Part shown: positions 41,127-51,924 of the stretch, one piece after another
Numbering within the stretch: the stretch's first letter is position 1
Layout of the letters: the number at the start of each line of letters is the position of its first letter
Assembly: GCA_029747585.1 (NCBI GenBank)
Contig: JAPEVF010000044.1
Coordinates: 62,001-126,000, forward strand
Direction of reading: 5' to 3'
Source of the DNA: Pleurotus djamor
Taxonomy: Eukaryota > Basidiomycota > Agaricomycetes > Agaricales > Pleurotaceae
DNA: 64,000 nucleotides
Notes under the pieces: model-generated
The model's database searches: none
Seen by the model: the letters and a program-made list of their open reading frames with translations, nothing else
Told to the model about the DNA's origin: nothing
Made by a program: the position numbers and the translations under genes

Positions 41127-41875
41127 ATGGCTCCCACAAAGCAGAGGGGTCAACCCCGCCATGATGCCAATCAGCATGATGGTGGTGCGTAGTTCGCTCA
41201 GCTGATACGCATTTGACGCCGTAATCTAATCATCATCCTCTCATACATAGGCTTAGGCGAGGACGAGGCTCATCACCAGCACGGCTACAGAATGGCTCAA
41301 GCTCAACGGCCCCAACATCAACTCGCGATCAAAACCCCAAGACTTCACAGGTCGCCACCGCCGACTCGAACGACAGCAATGAAGACAGTGACTAGTGCCA
41401 GTCGCGCCGAGCGCATGCGTAGTGCTTCTACTTCGAAGCAAAAGGTCAAGAAGCGCAGCCGCCCCGGTGTAGTCGCACTCCGAGAAATACGACGATATCA
41501 AATTTCCACAGATCTTCTTATCCCAAAACTCCCCTTCCAACGGCTAGTTCGGGAGATTGCTGCGGAGTTCCAGGTCAGTCACTAAGATTATAAGTTGTCT
41601 ACAATCATTGACAACCTTCCTCCTAAGCCCGACTTTCGCTTTCAAAGTGACGCCCTCGTAGCCCTCCAAGAAGCCAGTGAGGCCTACCTGGTTTCCGCAA
41701 TGAAAGCATCCAAATTGATTGCTCTGCATGCGAAGCGTGTAACGATCCGTCGAGAAGACCTGACACTTGCTCTGGCCCTAAGAGATGGCAGGTATGTGGT
41801 GTCGTCTAGGCTATCTAACAGGCGAGTAACTTGGTGCTAACTAAGTATCTCAGTTTTGAGCATCTTGCAATCTAA
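41127..41875 (+). CDS. CSE4: Centromere-type histone H3 variant (CENP-A candidate)
   Basis: Histone H3-fold protein with a divergent tail. Start at 41127 ([20 protein letters not shown]); four exons. The tail of about 85 residues has no H3 K4/K9/K27 motifs and ends in a basic KVKKRSRPG. The fold begins [35 protein letters not shown], as in H3, then after an intron [22 protein letters not shown]. From there it departs strongly: the invariant LFEDTNL of H3 is replaced by AMKASKL, and [13 protein letters not shown] by [14 protein letters not shown], with a terminal FEHLAI. A divergent tail with a conserved core fits CENP-A/Cse4, which marks centromeres. Loop 1 is not longer than in H3, which is atypical, so a different H3 variant cannot be excluded. 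Confidence 0.75.
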
Positions 41876-42140
41876 TGACACTAGCTCCCCGAAAATTGAT
41901 TTTATTGGGTTTCACTCCCTAGTTGCAGCATGGAATGGGAATGGTCTTGCCAGGGAGTAAATCTGCTGACCAAGGCAGGACTGGGGTATAACCACCATGG
42001 TCGACATTGGAAATTGCGACCACTGTTAGATTGCCAACGAATGATAGAATAGTTTGTACAAAATGAGAATATTATATATATTATGTCCGATGATGTATAC
42101 AATGCAATAGTCCTCCAAATCCACCGCGCATTACTGGCCT

Positions 42141-44018
42141 TCAGCACAATCCAACAAATAAACCGATCAAACTGGTAACGTAAATCCACAATGATCCAAC
42201 AGCGGCACTAAGAGGAGAACCATTCGACGCCCGGGTGCCACCAGTAGCGCTGACAGAAGCAGCGATGGCACCTATCGTAGCTGAAGGGACTACTCCATCA
42301 GCGCCATTCAGTGCCAAAGCAGCAATGGACAGATTCGCAAAGCCAACCGAAGGAGGGTCATATCGAAAGACGGAGTAAACATTTTTCTGCGAGAGCATGA
42401 GCACATGGAATCTAACGAGAAAAGAGAGAATAGCATACCAGAAACGTATCCCCAACAATCCACGTCACCCTGCTCGTCCTTCCTGTTTCAATGGCGAAGA
42501 AGGCACCGACACACTCCTGACCACCAGACAATCTTTGAAGCTCGAAGTCATCTGGGCTAATCGACCAACTCCTGCTTCCAAAGGAAAGAACGACATTGAC
42601 ATCGGTGTCGCATGCTAATCGAAGGTCAGAAACGGCGCATAGGAGAAGAAGTTGATGAAGGACGAACGGTAGCTATAATAACCTTCCATCTGACCAGTCA
42701 ACGCACGAGAGTTCGGGATCTGGGCGAAGAGACTCTCGACGGCATCGGTAGGTCCACCAACGAGAGTAGTACCCGTATCGATGGCAGCCAGTCCATTGCT
42801 AGGGATAGTGGCTGCGCTGCCTTGAGCTGACAATGCTATAATTATACGGAATGCATGATGAGGAAGACACGAGTAAACGAAAAGTAAACAACTCACAGGT
42901 GAGCGGGATAAGCCAGTAGGACTCCTGGCCTGATGGAATATCGACGTAATCAATGTCGCCCGTGTACAAGCTCGAATCGACGGTTCCCATTGAAAATGTT
43001 CCACCTGCTTCGAGTACATTGGCGGTCGAATCGTTGACGTACCTGAGAGACCCTCCTTGTAAGCAAAACATCAGAGGCAAGCGAGTGGAACGACTAACCG
43101 AGTTAACTGAAATGCCATTAACGGCTGGTCCCAAGCGCCACTGGCGACCAAGGTTTCCCAGAGTGGCGAGGCACCAGAAGACGCGATTGTACTAAACCCA
43201 AGGCCGAGAAGTCCTGAGACCGGTTGAGTGAGGAGGCCTTGAGACACCTCGTCGCAGACGCCTTCAGTGTATGTGTTAGTGTTGCTCCTGGGGCGCGATA
43301 CACCAGAATGATCTCACCAAATATTTGATTCGGAACGGAGAAACCCGCCATTTGGACAACATCCTGGCCTAACGAGCCTGCCGCCTGGCCGCTTCCGTAT
43401 TGAATGGAGAACGTGGTAGAGAGGTTAGTAAACGAAGATGACTGCGTCGCGTCGAATGTAGGAACGTCACTGCAACCGGCAATGCAATTCGAATCGGCTA
43501 TCCAGAGGTCACTGGCAGAGCGAGTCTATCAGCTCTAGAATCCCACAAACTAGGAGCAGAATGAACGCTTACGATGAACCCGTATCAAGGATGACGTCAT
43601 AAGCCACTGGCGGGGTGCCTATTGCCAACGAACCGTAGTAGCTGTGTCCGGAAGTTAGAAAATTGGATCCTTGCAGTAAGCTGGAAGGGAAATAGTGCGT
43701 ACCTAGTATCCGCGTTCTGGTTCGTGAGTCTGCAAAGGTGATGGGTTAGTCTAAGGATAAGCGGCCATGCCGACAAGGACGCCTAACGCACAGATTTATC
43801 CCAGTCGCTCGCTTCGAGGTCGGGGAGCCATACTTCGACTGCAGCCTCTGCTTATGAGCACTCGCCCATGCCGGAAACTCGTCAGCGTTCCGCCAAGCGT
43901 AAGGCTGCCTCTTCATTGGAATATGTGGCGATTTGGCGTCCGCCAACGGCGACGTGGTAAAGGCGAGTATTAGCACCAAAGATACCAAGCTCGTCGGCAT
44001 CTGAGTCGAAGAAAGCAT
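42141..44018 (-). CDS. Secreted, probably GPI-anchored aspartic protease
   Basis: Pepsin-like (A1) endopeptidase. Start at 44018 (MLSSTQMPTSLVSLVLILAF), a signal peptide followed by a basic propeptide with MKRQPYAW and TSKRATG. The mature part shows [26 protein letters not shown] (first active-site Asp), IQYGSGQAAGSLGQDVV (the flap Tyr), GLLGLGFS, and AAIDTGTTLVGGP (second active-site Asp). A CDTDVNVVLSFG region and WIVGDTFLKNVYSVFRYD complete the two-lobed fold. The C-terminus is Ser/Ala-rich and ends in a hydrophobic stretch (SLWIYVTSLIGLFVGLC) without a basic tail, as in GPI-anchored fungal proteases; the preceding ASNGS is a possible attachment site. About ten short introns. The role is extracellular or cell-wall proteolysis at acid pH. 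Confidence 0.9.
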
Positions 44019-44217
44019 TGCGATATGAAGTAGGAAAAAGACAACGAAGAAAATGGGTGTGAGATAGGTTGTGCGTGTGTGTGTGAGCGAGACAACGATG
44101 TGGAAGGAAACCAAGAAGAGTTTTCAAGGAAATCCTCGCCAGCGAGTGGGAAATTGGGTAGATTGTGGGGAGAGGGAGGAAAGAAAGAGCAGGGTGGCTG
44201 ACGATTTGGAGTCCAGC

Positions 44218-44224
44218 TTTTATA
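44218..44224 (-). promoter_or_regulatory. TATA box of aspartic protease gene
   Basis: TATAAAA on the minus strand about 200 bases before the ATG. This implies a 5' untranslated region of roughly 170 bases, unlike the short leaders of the peroxidase genes. Confidence 0.6.
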
Positions 44225-44761
44225 CCTAGGAATATGCCCAAAAGAGTCAGAATAGACTTGGTTTTGGACACTGCGGAACGCGATCAAGACGCCAGCCGCG
44301 TTGCCGATATCCGGAAACCTCGACTCTCGAGCGAGTGGTCGCAGACACGCACTCTCCGAGTCGATCCTAGGCTAAAAGAGCGCTGTGGGTACATAGTCGT
44401 TTGAACGAACAACACACAGCCGTGTTGGAGCAGGCAAGTAAAGCGTCGTCATCTTCGAAAGAAGTCAGCAGCCGCTATGGAAACGGCAACATGGAGATGA
44501 AAGTGGGTGGATTCGGATAGGCATCATCGAGGTACTGCGCAAATGGGTACGAGTTGACGCACTCCAAGGACCAAATGGCAAAAGACGCGGTACGGATGCA
44601 TCGCCAAGAGACGGGCGCTGCGCAAGAAAAGGAGCTTAAGGAGCACAGGAGGCAGCGATCACCCGGACATTTGAAAAATACACAAGCGAGGCGACGAAAG
44701 CGCAGCTCTTCCTTTACAAAATCTAGTCTACACATATTTATTCCCTTTACAAACAACCCGA
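44225..44761. other. Intergenic between the two protease genes
   Basis: Promoter side of the aspartic protease and 3' side of the sedolisin. No gene found; a purine-rich plus-strand frame at 44554-44814 overlaps the sedolisin end and is not credible. Confidence 0.4.
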
Positions 44762-47003
44762 TCAATCAAGGAGGACCCGAAGCTTCAAAAAGTCAGGTGT
44801 ACCCAGCCCAGTAGCCTATGTTGTAAGTCAGCAACGATATCTATAAGCGTGCGCGAAATATACTTACGGGATCCCATCCAGCACGGGCGGGGAATCCTGT
44901 GGGCAAGTTGTGAGCGAAATCATAATGAAGACCTCTGGTTTATACACGTACCATTAGTTCCGCAGCCAGGGTTGCTTCCTGTCGTAATATCATTGAATCC
45001 AGTAGCGCCAGTAGAGTAGATCAACGGGTTCAGCCATCCAAGAGATGACTTCCCGTTCGTAATTCGGACATCATTCAACAAGGCGACAATACCCGCGACA
45101 GTCTGAACAAAGAGTGGACATTCAGTCACAAATATCACATTTGAAGAACGAACAGATACGAACCGGAGCACTAGCACTAGTTCCACCAACCGAGATCGTC
45201 CTTCCACCAACAATAACTGGGAATCGGTTAGCTTGTGCAGAAAGGTCGGGGTAAGCACGACCAGTAGTGCTAAAGAGAACTATTTGAACATCCGGATGTA
45301 AAGGATAGCTGACGTAACTCACTTGAACAACCCAACATTCGTATTCCCAAGAGCCCTCAAATAACCAGTCACAGCGGCATTTTGGAAGTCAGGTCGCAAG
45401 AAGGTATTTGAAAACCCTCCACCGCTGAAGCTGATGGTAGTCTCGGTTAGTCCGGTAGTTCCGCCAACGGCAGTGACGTAGGGACAAGAAGCGGGGAAGG
45501 AGGGCTGGAATTGGACGCGGTTGGTGCCATCGTTGGTGCGGCAGTTACCTCCTCCTACGCTACAATGAAACAAAGAGTTCAGCATGTGGTACGGGGAAAA
45601 TGTGGGGAGAGAGGGAGGGGGAGCTTACCCTGAGTCACCGCTTGAGAACAGAAGCGTAGTGCCACGAGCAGCCAACTGGGCGAAGAGGTCGCAAACAGTA
45701 AGCCTATAGTCTAACGGAATCTAAACGGCGATGAACATCAGGTTTGGTAGAGTTTCTACAAGAACGATAAGCCTCACAGTTTGCTCGTTCTCACCATACG
45801 ACGTGGAGATGACCTGAGGTATGGAGTTTTGTGCGAGAATGAAGTTGACCCAATCGAGATACGGTTCGTTGGTATTCGTCGTTGTATCGGAATCTGGGAT
45901 GAAAGGTGGTCTTCCTCCGGTGCTGAAGTAGGTGATGGGGATGGGAGCAGCGAGACCGGCGACATATTGGATGTCAAGGTTAGCTTCAACACCCGGGTCG
46001 TTTTTGGTTGTCTTGACCGCCATTGACAAGGGTGGTGGTGTAAGTGAAGCCCCTTTGAGAAGGCAAGAAGTTGTTCTCAAAGGTCTAAGAGAAACAAGGC
46101 AACACAGAAAACTTGAGCGAGTGAAAAACGATTAAGAGCGTATTTAGACTAACCTGGAGGTCTGCGCGATTGCCAAATTCCTCGAGATACCCGGCAATAC
46201 CGATGCGTTGAAGTCCCGTATTTACGGGTGTGAATCCAGTAACGTTATAAAAAGTCTTCAGGCAGGCTGGAGTGACTTGTGTGGCACAACTTGAGGGAGG
46301 TACGGCATCAGGAGAAGCGGCAACATCAGTGNTGAGGTGTTCGAGCTCAATCTCGGGGTTGATGAATGAGGTGGCCTTCATGGCCTTCATGGTACCAAAG
46401 TACGTCGTTGGGGATACGAGGTTGACGTGGGAGTGCAGCTCCTTAGGCAAGGAGTAGGAAAGGGNGCGGACGACGTAGTCCTCAGATTGCGGGTGGTGGT
46501 ANACGTTGTATTTGGTACCGAGCATCTTCTCTGCGGTAGCAACAGGGATGCGTAGGGTGATCCAGTCACCTCCACCGGAACGGTGGATAGCTTCAGCAGG
46601 ATCGACACCATGATGCCTCAACCATTCTTCAACGGCCTCAGTTGCATCGGGGTGGGGGGCGGTAAGGGCATCTACTTCCTCCTTCGAGAGATGTTGACCA
46701 TATCTTGATGGGAATACCAAATTAGCCTTTGCACTCCACCTTACGACACGATAACGATACGCACTTTTCATGTTTAGGGTCACTGATCTCGTAAAGCTGC
46801 TTGATGAGATCGTCCATCTTGTGGGGCTTCAAGCCGATGCGCATATCCAGGAGGTGAGCCGGGGAGGGTACAGAGTGGAAGACCCATCCCTCGGGGATCT
46901 GCTCCCAAGCATGCTTGAGTGAAAAGTCATCCCATCGCTTGACATGAGGGGAAGCCAAAGCAAACTGGGCGAGTGCGAGGATGAGTAGCTTGGACCAGTA
47001 CAT
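44762..47003 (-). CDS. Sedolisin (S53) tripeptidyl-peptidase/endopeptidase
   Basis: Secreted acid serine-carboxyl protease. Start at 47003, signal peptide [17 protein letters not shown]. The long pro-domain (residues about 20-200) contains [26 protein letters not shown] and [19 protein letters not shown], standard for S53 zymogens. The catalytic domain starts near [13 protein letters not shown] and shows the Glu and Asp of the active site in [11 protein letters not shown], the oxyanion Asp in LLFSSGDSG, and the nucleophile Ser in VGGTSASAP. The calcium-binding end is [13 protein letters not shown], and the stop is at 44762-44764. Two Ns in the pro-domain do not break the frame. Same orientation as the aspartic protease. 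Grifolisin/aorsin-type enzymes are common in wood fungi and act in acid protein digestion; exo- or endo-activity cannot be told from sequence. Confidence 0.9.
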
Positions 47004-47065
47004 CGTTTAGCGAAGTATAAGCCAAAGCCGTGAGGACCTTCAAAACGCGTCGAATAGGCCCGAGC

Positions 47066-47071
47066 TTTATA
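47066..47071 (-). promoter_or_regulatory. TATA box of sedolisin gene
   Basis: TATAAA on the minus strand 63 bases before the ATG at 47003. Confidence 0.65.
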
Positions 47072-47840
47072 CCGCGGCCCAACAAGCACGGCTTCACTCT
47101 GCGCTATCTATCAGAGTTTGCAGGCCTGTGCACAAACCCCAGTCTGAGCCGAGAGGAACATGGTTTCAAACTCCCAGTAGCATATGGACGACATATGGAA
47201 GAGAAGTTCGACGGTGGTGGTACACCAATGCGATTGGACAGCGCTCTCACACGACGCAACGCGCATGGACAGGTCATTCGCGAATACTTGATTAAAGAGT
47301 AGGAAAAGCATGCAAGCGAGAGATACGTCTATTTCAAGCGCAGGATTAGACACGCTAAACGCAGGGATCAGTTCGGCTTTCGCGTAAACGACATGGACCG
47401 TGAGGCTCACCATATGTAACAANGACTTCGATGTTCGCAGGCCCCACGACTTGTCCCAGCAAGTATTGCGTGTGGATTGCGCATTATGAATTGAGTTCAT
47501 TCGGTTTTCGTTTTCTTCGGACTTTAAGGCTCGAGCCTTTTCCTCGAGAGTCGATGATGATGGTATGGGTCCAAGAGTAGAATGGGGAAATGGTCGTATG
47601 GTGAGAATGTTAGGGGCTTCTCGGTTGACCACCATCATCAACGGCCTGAAAGTAAGGCCTGAAACGCGTTTCTGCCACCGATAAATATTCAACGCGCTCA
47701 ACCCAAGATGCTCTNCAGCTGTGCTCACCCTCTCCGACCTCTGACTTAGGTGCTGGCCGCCTTTGCGACTACAAGCTTCAAGTAAGTAAACCCAACGAAA
47801 GCTCGGACAAAGCGCTTGAGTTAACCCTACGAGATCCTAG
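47072..47840. other. Intergenic, sedolisin promoter side
   Basis: A minus-strand open frame of about 205 codons (47111-47728) spans this stretch but lacks an ATG start at its head, contains two Ns and resembles no family. It overlaps the sedolisin promoter, so it is probably not a gene. Confidence 0.4.
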
Positions 47841-48317
47841 ATGGTATCAGTGACGAACAATGCCACAACCTTTCTTCCTTTTGTCGTGCTGCTCGTGGCA
47901 ACAATGGCCTCAGCTCTACCAGTCTTGTACGTGTAACAATTCTGCGAACGGTCTACCCACACCAATTCTCACCCGAATTCCCATGCATTGTCCAGGACTC
48001 AAGAGGTCTTCGACGGGTACAACAACACCGTCGTGGTCGTGGCCCACAAAGACATCCAACCGTCCATCTGGGGCCCCAACATCAACATCCTCGGACGCGT
48101 CCTTAACGACGCTTTGAATATGACGAACCACGGAAAGCCTGAGGAACAACACCGTTTAGGCAGCTTGTTGTACCGAATCGGCAGCGACTTCCATCCTCTT
48201 GATGCTCCCGGCTTCTGGAAGAATTTCGGCCATGCTTTCAAGGTTTCNTTCTCTACCTTCTTTAGGAACGTCCCNGCGATGTCAGAGGCCGCTATCAAGT
48301 ATCTAGGAGACCTGTAG
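47841..48317 (+). CDS. Small secreted protein, unknown function
   Basis: Two-exon gene of about 135 codons. The ATG at 47841 gives MVSVTNNATT followed by a hydrophobic core (FLPFVVLLVATMASALP), a good signal peptide. One short intron (about 47937-47998) joins PVL to TQEVFDGYNNTVVVV. The mature part is about 105 residues with few or no Cys: HKDIQPSIWGPNINILGRVL, an NMTNHG glycosylation site, LGSLLYRIGSDFHPLDAPGFW, and a helical end MSEAAIKYLGDL. Two Ns occur in the last exon without breaking it. No family recognised. It sits beside two secreted proteases, so it could be an apoplastic or wood-secreted protein, but that is inference. Confidence 0.6.
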
Positions 48318-48504
48318 CATACCCTAGCATACNNGTNANTNGANTNNGNNNACCAAGNTNCNCGGTCACTAAACTCAGAGTNATACGCGCAAGGTGCTCG
48401 AAATCATATGTNATTACGAGGCATAGACCATGTGGCATACTAGTGAGTCATGAATACAGAAGGAAAATAAATTACAGTAAAGTACANGAAAAACCCAAGA
48501 CGAT
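48318..48504. other. Short N-rich intergenic spacer
   Basis: Contains about a dozen N between 48333 and 48362 and again further on; convergent 3' ends of the secreted-protein gene and H3 gene. Confidence 0.5.
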
Positions 48505-49093
<589 letters not shown>

Positions 49094-49398
49094 TGATGTA
49101 GTGGTTTGTCGAAGTCGAAAGTTGTGTAGGAGTGAAGCGGTGGTAGTGGGCGGAAGTGGAGGAATCGTCAAAGTCCAGAGCCCGAGCCATTATATAGAAA
49201 CGCGTTGCGAGGCACGTGACACGCGGCGCGTCCACGATCAACGAAGTCAAAATCATGCACAGCCACACCGACGCGTTTGTTTATATAGAGCCCCTGGCTG
49301 GCCAACTTTCGTCTTTCCCTCAACTCGCCACTTGCGTCAACACCACCACCAATCACACATCTTCTTTTCTACACCCACCCTCTATATTCTTNTGAAAC
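49094..49398. promoter_or_regulatory. Bidirectional H3-H4 promoter 1
   Basis: A 305-base gap separates the divergent H3 and H4 start codons. Two TATA-like boxes point outward: TATATAAT toward H3 near 49187-49195 and TTATATAG toward H4 near 49280-49287. Such shared promoters keep H3 and H4 dosage equal. Confidence 0.7.
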
Positions 49399-49893
<495 letters not shown>

Positions 49894-50271
49894 TCTCTTT
49901 TTCCATTGCCTCCGCATCTTGTATCATTACTGTAATTTATTGATTCCATTGGCTGGGCTNCTTTCTCATTCCTGAGTTCTTCGAGTCAAAACCCCCGCAA
50001 AGCCACTACACGTGCCTGTTTCGCCAAAGATAAGTCATTTGATTCGCCCTTTGCCTGTGAAGGTCTCATTGCAGGTGCTGCGAAAATGATAACATGCCCC
50101 CGTCAATCCTCCGTCACCGACGTTACCCCTGTTCTCACATTTTGCCGGGCTTTATCCGCTTTGCTAAACTCTGAGCGGGGTGCCGTTCATTTTCACCGGG
50201 GTTTGGCTGAGTCTATTTAGTCTGTGAGGTAAGATTTTTTGATTCCCATTTGGCCCAGTTTCTGTTCATCC
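49894..50271. other. Intergenic between H4 and F-box gene
   Basis: No gene is seen. It holds the H4 3' flank and the F-box gene promoter. Confidence 0.45.
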
Positions 50272-51530
50272 ATGTCTAGTAGGAACGGTGCCGCGTCCAT
50301 GTCCAGGCTGACGACTCCTATAGACATAGCGCTCCCCAACGAGACCCTCACCACCATCTTCGAGCACCTCCCGCCGTCTTCCTTGGCGCGTCTTGCGTGT
50401 GTTTCCCAGCGATTCAGATCAGTCGCGGAGCGCCTCCTATACTCCTCGATCAATGTCGTCGATATCATTTCACCTTCTTCCCCAGTCCCCTACAAATCCT
50501 ACCAATGCTGTCGATCCCTCCTGGAACGTCAGGACCTCGTTGAAACGGTGAAAAAATTACAACTCAAGTGGCAAATGCTCCCCAATCATCCCTTTGATCT
50601 TTCCGTCCTCGAACCTATGTTTATGCCGCTCCACCACGCCCTTCGCATTCTAACGCAGCTAGAGTCCTTGGAGCTCTACCTGGGCCCAGCAAATCTGCGG
50701 GAGCCGTCCTCGGTACCCNCTGTTCACCCCATAGAACGGGTAATTGATGGTTGTCACTTCCCCTACCTTCGCCAATGTTCGCTAGGCGCTGAGTGGGCTA
50801 AGGGTGTCCGACCATATGGCCAAATCCTCACCACTTTCCTCCTTTCACTCCCTACCTTACGACACCTACGCCTATCCGATCATCATGGGGTCTTGCACCT
50901 TCCCCCCGAAGCTTTGCCTTCGTTATCTTCCTTCCGCGGATCACCCGACACTGCGGCTTATTTACTTCCCGGTCGTCCTGTCCATAGTTTGTCCCTTGTA
51001 GGACAAGACTCAGATGTGAACCGTACAAACCTTCCCAGGCTGACACAAACCCGTGTGCCTTTACGCACCCTCGACCTATCCGGCATGGCAGTTCGCCCCA
51101 TGCTTNTGCAGAATATCGCGTCATTCATTCCATCCATCGAGACCCTTCGAGTAAGGCTTGCCTTACGGCACACACTCCATTATGCAATGTCCGGAATTGT
51201 GAGTGACGCGAACTTAACGCGTTTCCAATCCCCCCTCTTCTTGTTGAAACCCAGTACCTGAATACCGTGTAATTTTCGGTCGCTCCCTAGCGATTATTGA
51301 CAGGGCTATCCTCCGTGCTGAACGTTTTCTCCAGCCTCATTCANCTAGATTTGTCACCCACCATGGTCGATAGCCTTAGTCAAGACCATCGATCCGAGGA
51401 GTTCGCGCTTTGCGGGGAGTGGTCGAGGGCATGTCGCACGCTACGCCATATTCGCTTTCCTTCCAAGAACGAATGGACTCTAAATTCGCNAGGACGCTGG
51501 GACCTTGTGGGAAGTCCAAACTCGCCGTAG
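50272..51530 (+). CDS. F-box protein
   Basis: Start at the ATG at 50272 (MSSRNGAASMSRLTTP). The F-box spans residues about 18-60: IDIALPNETLTTIFEHLPPSSLARLACVSQRFRSVAERLLYSSI. This binds Skp1 in SCF ubiquitin ligases. The rest (about 330 residues) carries irregular leucine-rich stretches (LTQLESLELYL, LPTLRHLRLSDH, TLDLSGMAVRPM, SIETLRVRL), the usual substrate-side architecture. An intron near 51205-51303 leads to a second exon with LSSVLNVFSSLI and a terminal LVGSPNSP. Three Ns leave a few residues unknown. F-box/LRR-like genes of this style are expanded in Agaricomycetes; the target protein is unknown. Confidence 0.8.
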
Positions 51531-51924
51531 TTACCTCTTCATGGTAGGTCTTCTCCCATCGTCCCGCCTCGTCCGCCCTTCGTTCACGAACCAAACTCTG
51601 TTTCCACAAATCTAGTATACGTGCCAATAATCAAAGTGTATAATAAAGGACATCGTCGAGTAGTCATATTAGAGAATGGACAACATATAAAACAAACAGG
51701 GCAATATAGAGATCCACTATCGGGTACAGATGGTATAGAAAGAAACATAATGATAAAAAAAGAACGAGAAAAAGAAATCCGATACGAGTCCATGAACCTG
51801 CCATCTCACAATCTCCAAATTTTGCGGGTATCACTAGAGTTACAATGAGGAATCAAGAAATCGAGCGAGTATAGAGAGGCCCGGGAGGGATAGAACAACA
51901 GCGTCCGGACAACAGATTGGAAAT
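51531..51924. other. Convergent 3' flanks
   Basis: A/T-rich 3' flanks of the F-box and RhoGAP genes. An AAAAAAGAAC-type purine run lies near 51755; no gene. Confidence 0.45.

Noticed and set aside
47111..47728. Minus-strand open frame of 205 codons
   Set aside because: No ATG at its head, two Ns, no domain, and it covers the sedolisin promoter.
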